Both the position numbers and the translations under genes were made by a program. Positions 1 through 18,346 of a DNA stretch of 64,000 bases are shown in pieces. The stretch spans positions 992,001 to 1,056,000 of the forward strand of contig CAVNZM010000013.1 of NCBI GenBank assembly GCA_963693365.1, in the 5' to 3' direction. The first letter of the stretch is position 1. The number at the start of each line of letters is the position of its first letter. The DNA comes from Amoebidium appalachense (Eukaryota; Ichthyosporea). Below the pieces are notes generated by a model. It did not search any database and was not told the DNA's origin. It saw only the letters and a program-made list of their open reading frames with translations.

Positions 1-926
1 AGAGAGTGCATGCATACAAGCAGAGACATCCTTCGGGGGTTGATGGCGTGCCCAAGTCATTGATATAAGTGTGCGTGCGTGTGTAACATGTGTGCGTAAG
101 GGAGGCTGGGGGGGGGGGGGGGGGGGGGGGGGGGATTAGCTGTAGGTGGGAGAAGAATTCGTAATCAATTTGAAGACGAATCTGTGAAGGTTGCCGGGCA
201 GGGAACCCCGCGGGGAGGGGAGGGGGGATTTGCTCCATCATAAAGCAACACGAACTTTTTCTTTTTCTTTCCTTTTTCTTTTTTTTCTTCGAGGCTCTTC
301 ATTGCTCATATGCACAGGGCCGATTTGCGTCATTTACCGAACTGAATTAAATACAAGACTTATACTTAGTCTTCTGAAATTAAGTTTCATACAGGAACCT
401 TCACGCGTCTCTATTTAGATATTATGAAAAATTTAACAAATCAACAAACATATTCGTGCAGTGTTTAATCAGTCATTATCTCAACAAAATCCACAATTCG
501 CGTTGCATTTACCTAAACGTATTCACACGGCGCGTATCACAAAACCAATCATATTCACACGACGTGTATATCACAAGACCAATCAACGTATCGGAAATAT
601 CGTGAGAAAAACGGAAAAACATTACCATAAGACCAAAAACTAACAGCAGAAAAAAGAGCGAGAAAGAGACAAAGGAAAACCAAGCCTGTTTAGTTACAAA
701 GAACTCCTAACAAGCCATCTCACAACCAAATACCAATTTGCGCGTAAATCTCAGACCAGGCCACGATTATTTTTGATAGAAAGGGAGGCGAGGCGGGGGA
801 GGCAGGGAGGAGGAGGAGGAGGGGGGGGGGGGGTTACAAGCGTGTGGGAGAGTGCATGGAGGGAACACATACACCTGTGAGAGTGTGTGTGTATGCGCGC
901 GCGCGTGTGTATGTGCGTGTATGCAA

Positions 927-963
<37 letters not shown>

Positions 964-1045
964 CCACATGTGTGTGTGTATGTGTGCATGTGTGTGTGCC
1001 CGCGTGCCCACGCTCCCGCGCCCGCGCGCGCGTGTGTGTGTCGTG
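1..1045. other. Non-coding flank with poly-G and (TG)n tracts
   Basis: No gene is supported here. A poly-G run lies at about 109-134 and another at about 820-834. A (TG)n tract lies at about 930-961, followed by mixed TG/CG-alternating DNA to about 1040. The part between 240 and 770 is AT-rich and holds only short ORFs without protein-like composition. It lies just downstream of the stop codon of the minus-strand BTB-WD40 gene, so part of it is probably that gene's 3' untranslated region. Confidence 0.6.
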
Positions 1046-8537
<7,492 letters not shown>

Positions 8538-10723
8538 TGTGGAGGCTAATGCGGCTCTGTGAAGTCACCAGAAGGTAAAGATTTTGAAATGAATATTTGT
8601 TTCGAGGATTTTCCTTGTAGAGAAGTTTAGATACAGGTATATCAGGGGGTACATGGGCTTGCTTGTCGACGTGTACACTATGTGTGCTGAAAAGGTGGTG
8701 GTGGTGTGTGTGTATGTGTGTGCGTGTGGGGGGGGGGGGGGGGGGGGGGAGGGGGGGGGGGGAGATGGGGGGGGGGGGGGGGGGGGAGGGAGAGAGAGAG
8801 ATTGGGGGGTGGGGGTGATAGGATCTCTCACTCTGCTGTGCCTTGCGAAGCACGAAGTGTGATTCAATAGGGCCCAGATTTGACTCTTGGATGTGTGTGG
8901 CTGGTTCTTAGTGTGAGTGTATTTGTTAGGAGGGGGGGGGGGGAGGGCGGGGGGGTTTCGGGTTATGATAGATCTTGAACTTCTCTGCGCCAAATTCGCA
9001 CATTTGCCCTCCGGTCTTGGGGCTTGCACGCAGGCGGCAACGTGTTTAATGTGTATGCGCATTGATATGTATGTCAAGTATACGTAGATATTTGCACATA
9101 TGTATATACAGAGATCTTGGCTATCAGAGGGAGGGAGACAGAGAGAATGTGCCGACGAAATTACCTATGGGAAGTTCACAGCGGCTTCCTCTCTGCAACG
9201 TCAACTCTGCCCAGCACACCCCACCTTCCTACCAGGTGTTAAACAGTGCGCTATCTCAAACCTATTCTGTTTGCCGTGCTATAGTATATATGAATGTGGT
9301 AGCTTACATGTTCATGTTTGGCTTATTCCGAAGTTGTTCGGCCGGATCCGCCTGTTTTCTCAAGCTTAAGTTTTCGCGAAGTGAGTCGGTGCGTTCTATT
9401 TTTAGACACGTGTGCACTGAAAGAATCAGTCTCGAAAAATGTGACGTCAGAAGGGGTCATGTAGAAAGGGGCCCGGGTACCATGGGCAATTTTTGAATTC
9501 TCCCTCCCCGGCCCCGCCGGGGAAAATTTGAGGTTTTTGGACCTCAAAGAAGTCAAATCCTGCAAAATCCACTACCGGGAGGCCAAGAAAGGGGGTTTAT
9601 GCACTTTGTATTGCTGCGGACATCGTCAGGGGCCCAAGCCTCACTTGACGGCCTACTGCGTTTTCCAGCGCAGCCAATCAAATGCAGCTAGTGACTTATG
9701 TGTACATATGTACAGTCACTACAGACTACAGTGTACTGTATGCAATAAACTTTGGCAACCCTAGTATAGATTCATGTAGAAAGATTTACCACTACTGCCC
9801 ACTCAAAAATTCGAGATCTATCTACCTGATTTCTGGTCTAACAATACCGTAGAGTTCAGTTTTTCTTTTTGTGAAAGAAAAAAATTCCATCAATTACAGC
9901 CTGATATAAAAGCGGAATATATAATAACACGAAACACTGCTGCCAAAGAGGCATGTACAGGTAGGGATGAGTGAGTAGGAAAACCGTATGTGAGTAGATG
10001 ATAATTTATCGGTTGAGATAACTCCTGAAGCTTTATCGTAAATTACGGCACAGGAATGTAAATGATCTTTGGAATGTTTAGGCAGTGGGCCAATCGGTGC
10101 CTTTTCGTTTATTCCGAAGAATGCTACAAGCATACAGTTATGTGGTTTCAGAACAACACCGTGAAATAAGAGTGCTCTTTTGAAACGTAGTAAATCACCT
10201 AGCAGTATGCAATCTTTTGTTTTGAACTATAAAGGCTCCAAGTTTACTTTCGAAAAGACCTGATTTTAGAAATAAGAGTAATATAGGCGTAACTGTTAGC
10301 CTACACCCTGCAACCTCAATTAGTATATATTCCTTGGAATAATTTCTTGATTTTGCGGAATGTCGAATTATAATGCGACAAGAACCCAATACACAGTTGA
10401 GTCGTAATTTAAAATGATGAGACCCCTTTGAGTGATTTATGATCGAAATAATCCCCCTTTTTCGTACTTTTGTATTATTTGAAGCAAGCATCACACTGCA
10501 TTCAAAGTGAATGGATTCCTGTTCAGCAACTTCACAAGGCGGCGTGCAGCGTCCCCGCTTTCAGTCACACAAGCGCACGAAAGAGAAACTCTCTCTCTGT
10601 TGGTCGGGACTGTGTAGCGTTAGACTTTTCACATTCCCTCAAACACAACACAGCCCTCAGCCTTTTGTATACCCAACTGTCCCCTCTTCTCTCCAGTGAT
10701 TCAAAACACACACAAACGCCAAC
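8538..10723. other. Intergenic region between divergent genes
   Basis: No gene is recognised. G-rich tracts fill 8700-8800 and 8930-8955. From about 9000 to 10700 the sequence is ordinary and mildly AT-rich, with short ORFs lacking recognisable domains. A perfect 8-bp stem with a 6-nt loop (TTTGAGGT/ACCTCAAA) lies at about 9526-9547. A palindromic TGACGTCA, the cAMP-response-element consensus, is at about 9441-9448. The region should hold the promoters of the minus-strand BTB-WD40 gene and the plus-strand secreted-protein gene. Confidence 0.5.
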
Positions 10724-10855
10724 ATGAAGCCGGCCGTTACCATCCTTGCCGTCATTGGCTGCTCTGTGGCTGTGCAGGGTGCATCGACCTTCAGCCGCCG
10801 CCAGCTCGCCGACGAAAGTGTGTGAGCAAGCATGCCTGCTTCTGTCTGTTTGCAT

Positions 10856-10933
<78 letters not shown>

Positions 10934-11957
10934 CTTGCGTGAATGTGAAATCGTGTGTGAAAGGGTGGGTGTGCAAGCCTGCATGAGTTTTAGTGAGCAT
11001 GCGTGTGTGGCGGTGTGTGCGTGTGTTTAAGTGAGCATGCGTGTGTGGCGGTGTGTGCGTGTGTGTGCGAGCGTGAGTTGGTATTAGTTTGTGCGGGCGT
11101 GTAGATGTCGGTGAGAGAGCGCCTGGGTGTGAAGAAGGAAGGGCTTTTGCAGGGGGTGTGCAAACCGTATGTACATTTGTCGTTCATAAACAAAACCAGT
11201 TCCTTAGCTCTCGTGTGGCCTGTGGCGTGCCTGGCCTGTGCTTACGCATCTGCTTGCATAGCATGGCGAAAGTTTGCAAGCACACAATGCAGCATGCAAC
11301 ACACTTGTCAATGCTTCGCTTTTTTGAATGTTGTTTGTGCCAGCGTACACGCTCGTGCACAATGCCGCACTTGCCGCGCCGAACTTTGTTGGTTTCCAGT
11401 GATGGCATTCTTGGGCATCTATTTGATGAAAGCTCGGGGAACGTCCAAGATATAGGAGATTAAAAAAATAGGTCCGAATTTCATGATATGTAGCTTGCAG
11501 TTTACTGGGTGTCATCGTGAGTGAGCGTGGGTGTATTTAAAACGCAAGAATCCGCCAAGGCTTTGTAGAACGGTTACAAGGCAAAACTAATCGAATGTGA
11601 TAATACATAGCTTTTTGAGTCATGTTTAGTCTAATTTGAAGCTGCTGTGACAACACACTTTAGTTGACTGAACAGAAGTCGTGAAAGTAGATGAGAGTAA
11701 AATACCAATCATATATACAATGCCCAGGCATATCTTTTTTGTATGGCTTTCACCCAGCTAACTGAAACGTTCACTGTTGTGACCCCACTTATGTAACAAA
11801 CCAACGACAAACACAAACACAAACAATTATCCACCACCTCCTCTATCTCTCTCTTTCCTTCCTTCCTTCCTTCTCCTTTTTTTCTTTTCGTCCCCCCCTC
11901 CCCCATCCTCCTCCATCCCCCCCCTTCCCCCGTCCCCCAACACACACACACACATAC

Positions 11958-12009
<52 letters not shown>

Positions 12010-12303
12010 CAGCCCCCGTGGACAAGTGCAAGGCACTGACGGACTGCAAGCAGTGCACTGAGGCAGGGTGTGCCTGGGGCACTGAGGTGACTGTGTCCTG
12101 TGATGCTGGCCAGTGTGCCGAAAAGTCTTCCAACGGCAGCTGCTCTTCTTACGACCAGTGCCCTGGCCTGAACGTAAATTTACCTTCCCCCCCTCCCCCC
12201 CCCCCCCCCCCCCCCCTCCCCCCCTCCCACACACACACACACACAAAAAAAAAAAGAAAAGAGAAAAACAAGGAAAATAGCATATGCACATATGCATATC
12301 CGT

Positions 12304-12372
<69 letters not shown>

Positions 12373-13541
12373 TGCATTATGTTGTCGGTCGGGTACTTAA
12401 TGCTCTGTTATAGAATCCTAAAACTCTCCAATACCCCAACACACACATGGACACATTGGCCACTGCCTCAACCCACTTTTGCCCTCCGCCTTCCTCAATC
12501 CTGCCTTTCCGCAATGCAGGCAAAAAACACACACACATAGAGAGAGGGAGGATACATCCAGCCACAAACAACTTACCGCTCTTGTTTTCTGGAATGTGTT
12601 CTTCCCCGTGTAAAAATGGCAAGTTCTAACCCCACTCCTCCTCTCCCCCAACCTCCCTTTTCCCCCCACCCACCCCCTCCCCCATCTTCTGTCCCCATCA
12701 CACACACACACACACACACCTGCACGCACACACGCACACAGACCAAGCTCTTCTGCTTCAAGTTCGCCATGAACTGCCCCAAGGACGCCGTCACGTCCGC
12801 CCCGGACACCGTCGTCGAAACCTCCCAGGAACCACTCCCCACAGGCCTCAGCGCCGGCAGCGCCCTCCCCCCTCCTCCTGGTAACGTTCAAGTGGGCTCG
12901 GAACCCCAGCCCCTCGAGCTCATCACCAAACCCGCTCTCCTGACCACTACCATTCCAGTCGACCCCCTTCCAGCCCCCCCTACAGTGACAGTCGACGGAG
13001 CCGATGTTAAACCCCCCGAAATTTCGCCCATCCTCCTTAATAGTCCGGGGGCCGTCATCGCTCCTCCCACCGTCGACGTCCCCTCCATCCCTGCCCCTGA
13101 ACAAATCAAGCCGATTCTCGTCGAAAGTCCCATCGCTCCCACGATCAATACACCCGCTGGTATCACGTCGCTGCCAGATATTCAGCCCATTGTGGGGGGA
13201 ACCAATCCCGATTTGCCCCCTGGTGTCACCGTTGATGCTTCCGAAATTCAGCCCAAGGTTGGGACCGCCCCGAGCGTCGTTTCGGCCCTCCCCGAGCGTC
13301 GTTTCGGCTCCGGCCCTCCCGAGCGTCGTTTCGGCTCCCCCCAAGATCGACTCTGCGCCAAAAACCCCCGCCGTTACGCAAATTGCAAAGATTCTGACCC
13401 CCAACGTGCTCAACCCCTACGTCAAGTTCAACCCCAGTAAGTTTTAAAACCTCCCTCCCCCCCCCCCCCCCCCCCCCCCCCCCCGCCCCCCCCCCCCCCC
13501 CCCCCCGCCCCGCCCCGCCCCACCACCACCACCACCACCAA

Positions 13542-13572
<31 letters not shown>

Positions 13573-13576
13573 CACA

Positions 13577-13617
<41 letters not shown>

Positions 13618-13893
13618 CGGGACCCCATGCATACACACGTGCGCGCTCACACACTCCCACTCAAGCACTGCAACGTTTTCCCTCCCTCTGTCAGCCTGCC
13701 CTCCCGTTGTTATCCCGGTCTTTCACACCTTTCCAACCAGTTCACTACACCCAATCTAAACTCCTACCAACACAGCTGCCTCTTTTGTTTTGTTTTGTTT
13801 TGTTTTGTTTTGTTTTGTTTTCTCTAACCCCTCCCGTAAAAGGTCTACCGTTAACTTCCCCCTCCCTCCCCTCCCCTCCATCCCTCCCCCCCC

Positions 13894-13924
<31 letters not shown>

Positions 13925-14253
13925 ATCTCCATCCCACCTCCAACCTACCTCCATCCCCTTCTCCCACTTACCATTGCCCCCTTCCTATTCGCCCTCCTTC
14001 CCCCCCGACCAACGATTTTTACCAGATCCACCTCCCTTCCCCACATTTCAAATTTGTATTTTCTAACCCGGCTCATTCCTGAACAGAGTCCATTGCTTCA
14101 TGCCCCGCCACCAAGCCCACCCAGGGCGCGACATGCGACCTTGCACCTACCGTTATTTGCAACTACGAAATTGACGCCAAGAAACGCCCCAAGGTCATCG
14201 CAAGCTGCAAGGGCGGCATTTGGATCGTTAACAAGAAGTTCTACACCAAGTAG
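10724..14253 (+). CDS. Secreted Cys-containing, Pro-rich protein, four exons, one apparent frameshift
   Basis: Exons: 10724-10817, 12007-12173, 12742-13436, 14087-14253 (stop TAG). Exon 1 encodes a signal peptide ([20 protein letters not shown]). Exon 2 has a PSI-like cysteine pattern ([18 protein letters not shown]). Exon 3 starts with further cysteines and becomes a Pro/Val/Ile-rich linker. Exon 4 is a basic, Cys-containing tail ending FYTK. Phases agree throughout except for one extra base in exon 3. The 17-nt repeat CCGAGCGTCGTTTCGGC recurs at 13270, 13292 and 13319. The first spacing is 22 nt and the second 27 nt, so one added C near 13287-13291 breaks the frame. The frame after it uses the consensus donor at 13437 and matches exon 4. 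Without the extra base the product is about 373 residues. The role is unknown; an extracellular or cell-surface protein is inferred. AATAAA occurs at 14696. Confidence 0.75.
10855..11060. repeat. (TG)n tract and 40-bp tandem duplication in intron 1
   Basis: (TG)n runs from about 10858 to 10932 just inside the first intron of the secreted-protein gene. At about 10992-11065 a segment beginning GTGAGCATGCGTGTGTGGCG occurs twice in direct tandem. Confidence 0.85.
11940..12006 (+). repeat. (CA)n tract forming a 3' splice site
   Basis: CA repeats run directly into the CACACAG acceptor of exon 2 of the secreted-protein gene at 12006. No conventional polypyrimidine tract lies between the repeat and the exon. 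A TC-rich stretch lies further upstream at 11840-11940. Confidence 0.8.
12305..12371. repeat. (CA)n microsatellite in intron 2
   Basis: A pure CA repeat sits in the second intron of the secreted-protein gene. It is preceded at 12187-12240 by a C-rich stretch and by CA and A runs. Confidence 0.9.
13450..13915. repeat. Poly-C, CA, (TTTTG)n and poly-C cluster in intron 3
   Basis: C runs at 13457-13506 are followed by CCACCA and CA repeats to about 13615. A TTTTG pentanucleotide repeat lies at about 13786-13821 and another C run at 13887-13910. The cluster fills most of the third intron of the secreted-protein gene. Confidence 0.9.
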
Positions 14254-14364
14254 GGTTTCTTTAACATGTTCTTGGAAAAGTATGTGTAGGCTTTCTTTGA
14301 CAACGTGGGGCGGTAGGTGATATCTAGCAAGTTGTAGTGTGTGGGTGTGTGGGTGTGGGTGTGT

Positions 14365-14402
<38 letters not shown>

Positions 14403-15218
14403 TGCAAATTACTGTGAAATATTGATGGCTGCGTGACTCAAAATATTCGCACATGATAGAAGTATCTTTTGTCTTTTGCTCCAGTGTTCATGTGGATTTT
14501 TTTTTGTGGGATTACTAAGATTGGCATTAACAGTTTTGCTGTAGTGTTAGCAACGAAAATAGGGTTGTGTTGTTCACGTTCTCTAGCAATAATTATTGGA
14601 CTAATATATCAGCGATGTGTTTGTCTGCTGTTGCATATATTCATATGTTTGGACATCAGGGCTGTGCCCGAACACCATTACATTTAAAAATATGAAATAA
14701 ATCGCCCGAACACCATTACATTTAAAAATATGAAAAATCTGTAAACTTTGAAAATGGTTTTATCGTATTCTATTTGGCCTCATAGTTAAGCCTGTGCACG
14801 CGCATTTGCAAGTAATTTAAAAACCAGGAAAGCAAACCTGCTCGAATTTTTCACCATTCAAGGCTTCTATTGTTAATCTTCCATCAGCCGGAATGTTAAG
14901 TAATCTTATTGGCGGATCAAGACGCCGGTAGTAGAAAAATCATGCTGGATCATCCCTATTCATGCATGGCAAGAGTCGGGGAATACATAGCCACCACACT
15001 GCAGAAGGGCTTTAAAGTAGAGGCTCAAAACACAACAATGCACTGTGGTAGTCACTATACTAGTAGTTGTTTCCGTGTATAGTAGCTCCCGCTTATACCT
15101 GCACAGATGAGCAAATAAGTGGTCCATAGGCCTACCTACCCCCCCCCCCTCCCCTCCCCCTCCCCTCCCCTCCCTTTAAGTATGTGTGGGTGGGTGGGTG
15201 GGTGGTGGTGGTGGTGGT

Positions 15219-15286
<68 letters not shown>

Positions 15287-15500
15287 TAGAGTAGATAATG
15301 ACAGCGACCTTCCTAAAATTTAAGATTATGCCTCGCACCCCCGTTTTGGGGGGGATAGTTATGCCATTGGCGGGCGGTATCTGTACGTCATTTTGACTAG
15401 TAGGTGATGTCCTATGTGTAGGCATAATTCAAATCCCGATATGGACTTCATGCAGTTACCCCTCCCGTGTTCATACACCGTGGATCAGGTCACAAAGTGA

Positions 15501-16376
15501 ATGAATACAGGAATGCAGGGATACAGGAATGAATATTCGACTACAGGAATACAGGAATGAATGTATACAGGAATACAGGAATGAACATATCCAGGAATAC
15601 AGGAATACAGGAATGATTACAGGAATAGAGGGATACAGGGATGAATGATCATGAATACAGGAATACAGGAATACAGGAATATTAATGAATGAATGCCGGA
15701 ATGCGGGGACCAATGAATACCCCCTTCCCCCCCTAACCCATCCCCCTCGCCCCCCCCCCCCCCCCCCCCCCACCTTCCTCCCCCCAACCCAAACCCCAAC
15801 CCCTCTTCCGGCCTTTCCCCTCTCTCTTCCTTCACCTTCTCCTCTACTCCTTTCGATACTGTCTCAAACCTTTTCCTACACTACATATAGCTATTCAATG
15901 GCTATCTGCTTTGTTCTTGTAGTTATGTCGAATATGATTCAATAGGCTAAACGAGGGACCACGCTGACTCACCTGCACGCAGCGTGTTTCAATGATTCGT
16001 GATTGTCTCCACTGAGGAGTACTCTACCAGTTTTCTCAAAATACAAGAATACATGAATGAATGAATACAGGAATACAGGAATGAATGCATACATGTACAT
16101 GTACAGGAAGGCAGAAGTGGATGACTATAAGGGAATACACGAATGAATGAAACCGCTAGGTCCAGAATTCAGGAGTCAATGGCCGCCATCTTCGGTCATG
16201 TAGGCAATGTAGAAGCTCTTGATCGGCTGCCTGGGGATAACGTGGACGCACCCCGCTTGTATAAATAATTCGAGATTGTCTCCGCCCAGGAGTTTTCTCA
16301 AATCAGAAGTGAATGAGTATGCAGGAATACAGAAATGAATGAATACAGGAATGCAGAAGTGAATGAATACAGGAGG
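15501..16376. repeat. ATACAGGAATGAATG minisatellite in two blocks
   Basis: Irregular tandem copies of a 7- to 15-nt unit built from ATACAGGA and ATGAATGA fill about 15501-15715 and recur at about 16041-16160 and 16315-16376. Between the blocks, two related segments (GATTCGTGATTGTCTCC at about 15994 and a diverged copy at about 16266) suggest that a larger unit containing the minisatellite was duplicated. A relative of that segment also occurs inverted near 22866. Confidence 0.85.
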
Positions 16377-16800
16377 TGTATTGACAGGTGAACACAACAG
16401 GTTTATTAGTAAATTACCATATATGGCGTTGTGTCTTGTTGTTACGACGTGCACAAGCCTGATGTCAACACCAATTGTTTTGCACCACTCATTCATTCAG
16501 CTCCAACACGTCTGAATCAATCTACTAGTAATTATACAAGGCAAAAAAAAACTTCGTTCATCTATAGAAGTTGCACTTATCTCTTCTTATTTCTTACATC
16601 TAATTGACACGGCGGGTTATTGTTAACTTAAGGTGGATAAAAAATAAGGCCTCGAAAAATCTTAAGGCGAATTCAAAAGGGGGAGTTCGTGGAGTTCATT
16701 CAGATAAGTTTTGTTCTCTGCATCCTATCGGTCTCGAGTTCTGGTCAAGATGATGTGTGGCCCTACCCTTAGATCTATGTAGACACATTACGCCTGTATT

Positions 16801-16870
16801 TTTTTTTTTTTCTTCTTTTGACTGGATTTATTCGACGGAAAGATATGCAAGTATGCACGGCATACTGTAT
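16801..16870 (-). mobile_element. Dispersed element 3' end with A-rich tail
   Basis: Read on the minus strand this is CAGTATGCCGTGCATACTTG, then a short spacer, then GAATAAATCCAGTCAAAA followed by an A-rich tail. The palindrome AGTATGC-CGT-GCATACT, the AATAAA signal and the tail recur at 21201-21261, 21840-21900 and, with changes, 22727-22860. A shorter match (TTTTGACTGGATTTATTC) lies at 55268-55285. A poly(A)-type tail right after a polyadenylation signal suggests a non-LTR retroelement or retroposed transcript. No reverse transcriptase is visible. Confidence 0.6.
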
Positions 16871-17219
16871 TTACAAGGTTATCAACAAAAAAAAAAAAAA
16901 AAAAAAAAAACGAGTACACTTTCACGTTGTGAATCAAGTAATCTCAAGTAATTTCGAAACAATAATGGTTCCCTATATACAACCCTGTTAGACCCATACG
17001 CAGCTAGATATGTACATCGAACGTTGAAGGGGTATTCATCTTTGGTCCAGATCCTATCCGGTTCGACCAGATTAACCATATTAGGAAGCTCAAAAAATCG
17101 TTTTTGCGAATGGAGCCCCTACGTGTCATTCATCCAATCCTACAGCGGATGGAACCCATTCATATTCATGCCACTCACCACTCGAACTTTAATTGCAAAA
17201 GTATTAAAAATTTTAACCG

Positions 17220-18258
17220 CTAAACCCTATTGGGCTCTATATGCGAAGTCCACCTGAACCAGCCCGCTGGGTTTATACTCGTCGTAATGTCGTTGAGGGC
17301 CGGGGGCCGCGCCGGTATCTCCCACCTGGCCTGTAAAAGTTGCGTACTGAACTGATCCAATACTTGAACCGATACCACCAGACGCGTGATCGACGTCCAA
17401 CCAACGCACGCGGATATCGTATGGTAGGGTTTGATGTAAGTGAAGCAGACCACCGCCAAAAGCGCGACCATTATCACGGCGATTGCCCGTATGTTTGAGA
17501 ACATATCGTTGAATTTCAGCGACGCGTGCCGTGCGCGGTACAGATACACCGAAATGAGGGGGACATACACGACCCCTATGCCCATTGGCCAGAAAACGAC
17601 AAATCTGGTTCCCTCCGGATGGCACGCGAGGGCCACAAACCAGTAAATATATCCGGGAATGGTGCAAGAAAGCGCAATAAGTGCCCATCCCCCCGCCCAC
17701 AGAACGAGGTGTTTGTTTGTCAACGGCGAAAGTTTCGTGCTGTAGGCGTGCGCGATCATCCGTTGCCAATTGCGATGACGGAGAAATACATCGCGACGAG
17801 AGCCACAGTGATTGAAAAAGAAACAAACACAAACACGGCGCTAATCTCGATCTGACGGTCAAGGGTGACTGGATTGCGGTAATCGAGGTCCAGGGGGAAC
17901 TGGTTGAGCTGCCATGCATTGCTCGCGGCCATCAAGAGAGAGCTCAGAATGAGAAGGATTGAGATTGTAAACATGAGTATGAGGTAGATTCTTCCGCGGG
18001 ATTTCACGACCGGGTGGTTGCGGTGGTTATAGACGGCGACGGCCAGGACACAGATGCTCAAGAGTGACGCACCTGTGAAGAGCCCCTGTGTGTGTGTTGT
18101 GTGTGTGTGTGTGAGGGCGGGGGTGTGTGGGAGGGGGGAGGGAGGGGAGGAAGGGGGGAGGGGTGGGAGGGGGGATGTGTGCATGTGTGCATTTGTGTGT
18201 TTGCGCGCGCGGGGGGGGGGGGGGGGGGGGGGAGGGGGTGTATATGTGTGTCAGTGTG

Positions 18259-18346
<88 letters not shown>

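Larger units (their letters stand above)
14254..17219. other. Intergenic: 3' UTR, poly-G run and minisatellite-bearing DNA
   Basis: No gene is seen. A (TG)n tract lies at 14340-14400. A 32-nt segment beginning GCCCGAACACCATTACATTT occurs twice, at 14666 and 14704. A G run of about 65 nt lies at 15219-15285. The minisatellite at 15.5-16.4 kb and a dispersed-element 3' end at 16.80-16.87 kb are listed separately. The rest is ordinary AT-rich sequence. Confidence 0.6.

Noticed and set aside
12418-13413. 331-residue minus-strand ORF opposite the secreted-protein gene
   Set aside because: It mirrors exon 3 and intron 2 of the plus-strand gene, which has a signal peptide, consistent phases and consensus splice sites. 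The antisense frame has none of these.
17227-17919. 230-residue ORF overlapping the 7TM exon in another frame
   Set aside because: It lacks hydrophobic helices and is a shadow of the receptor frame.
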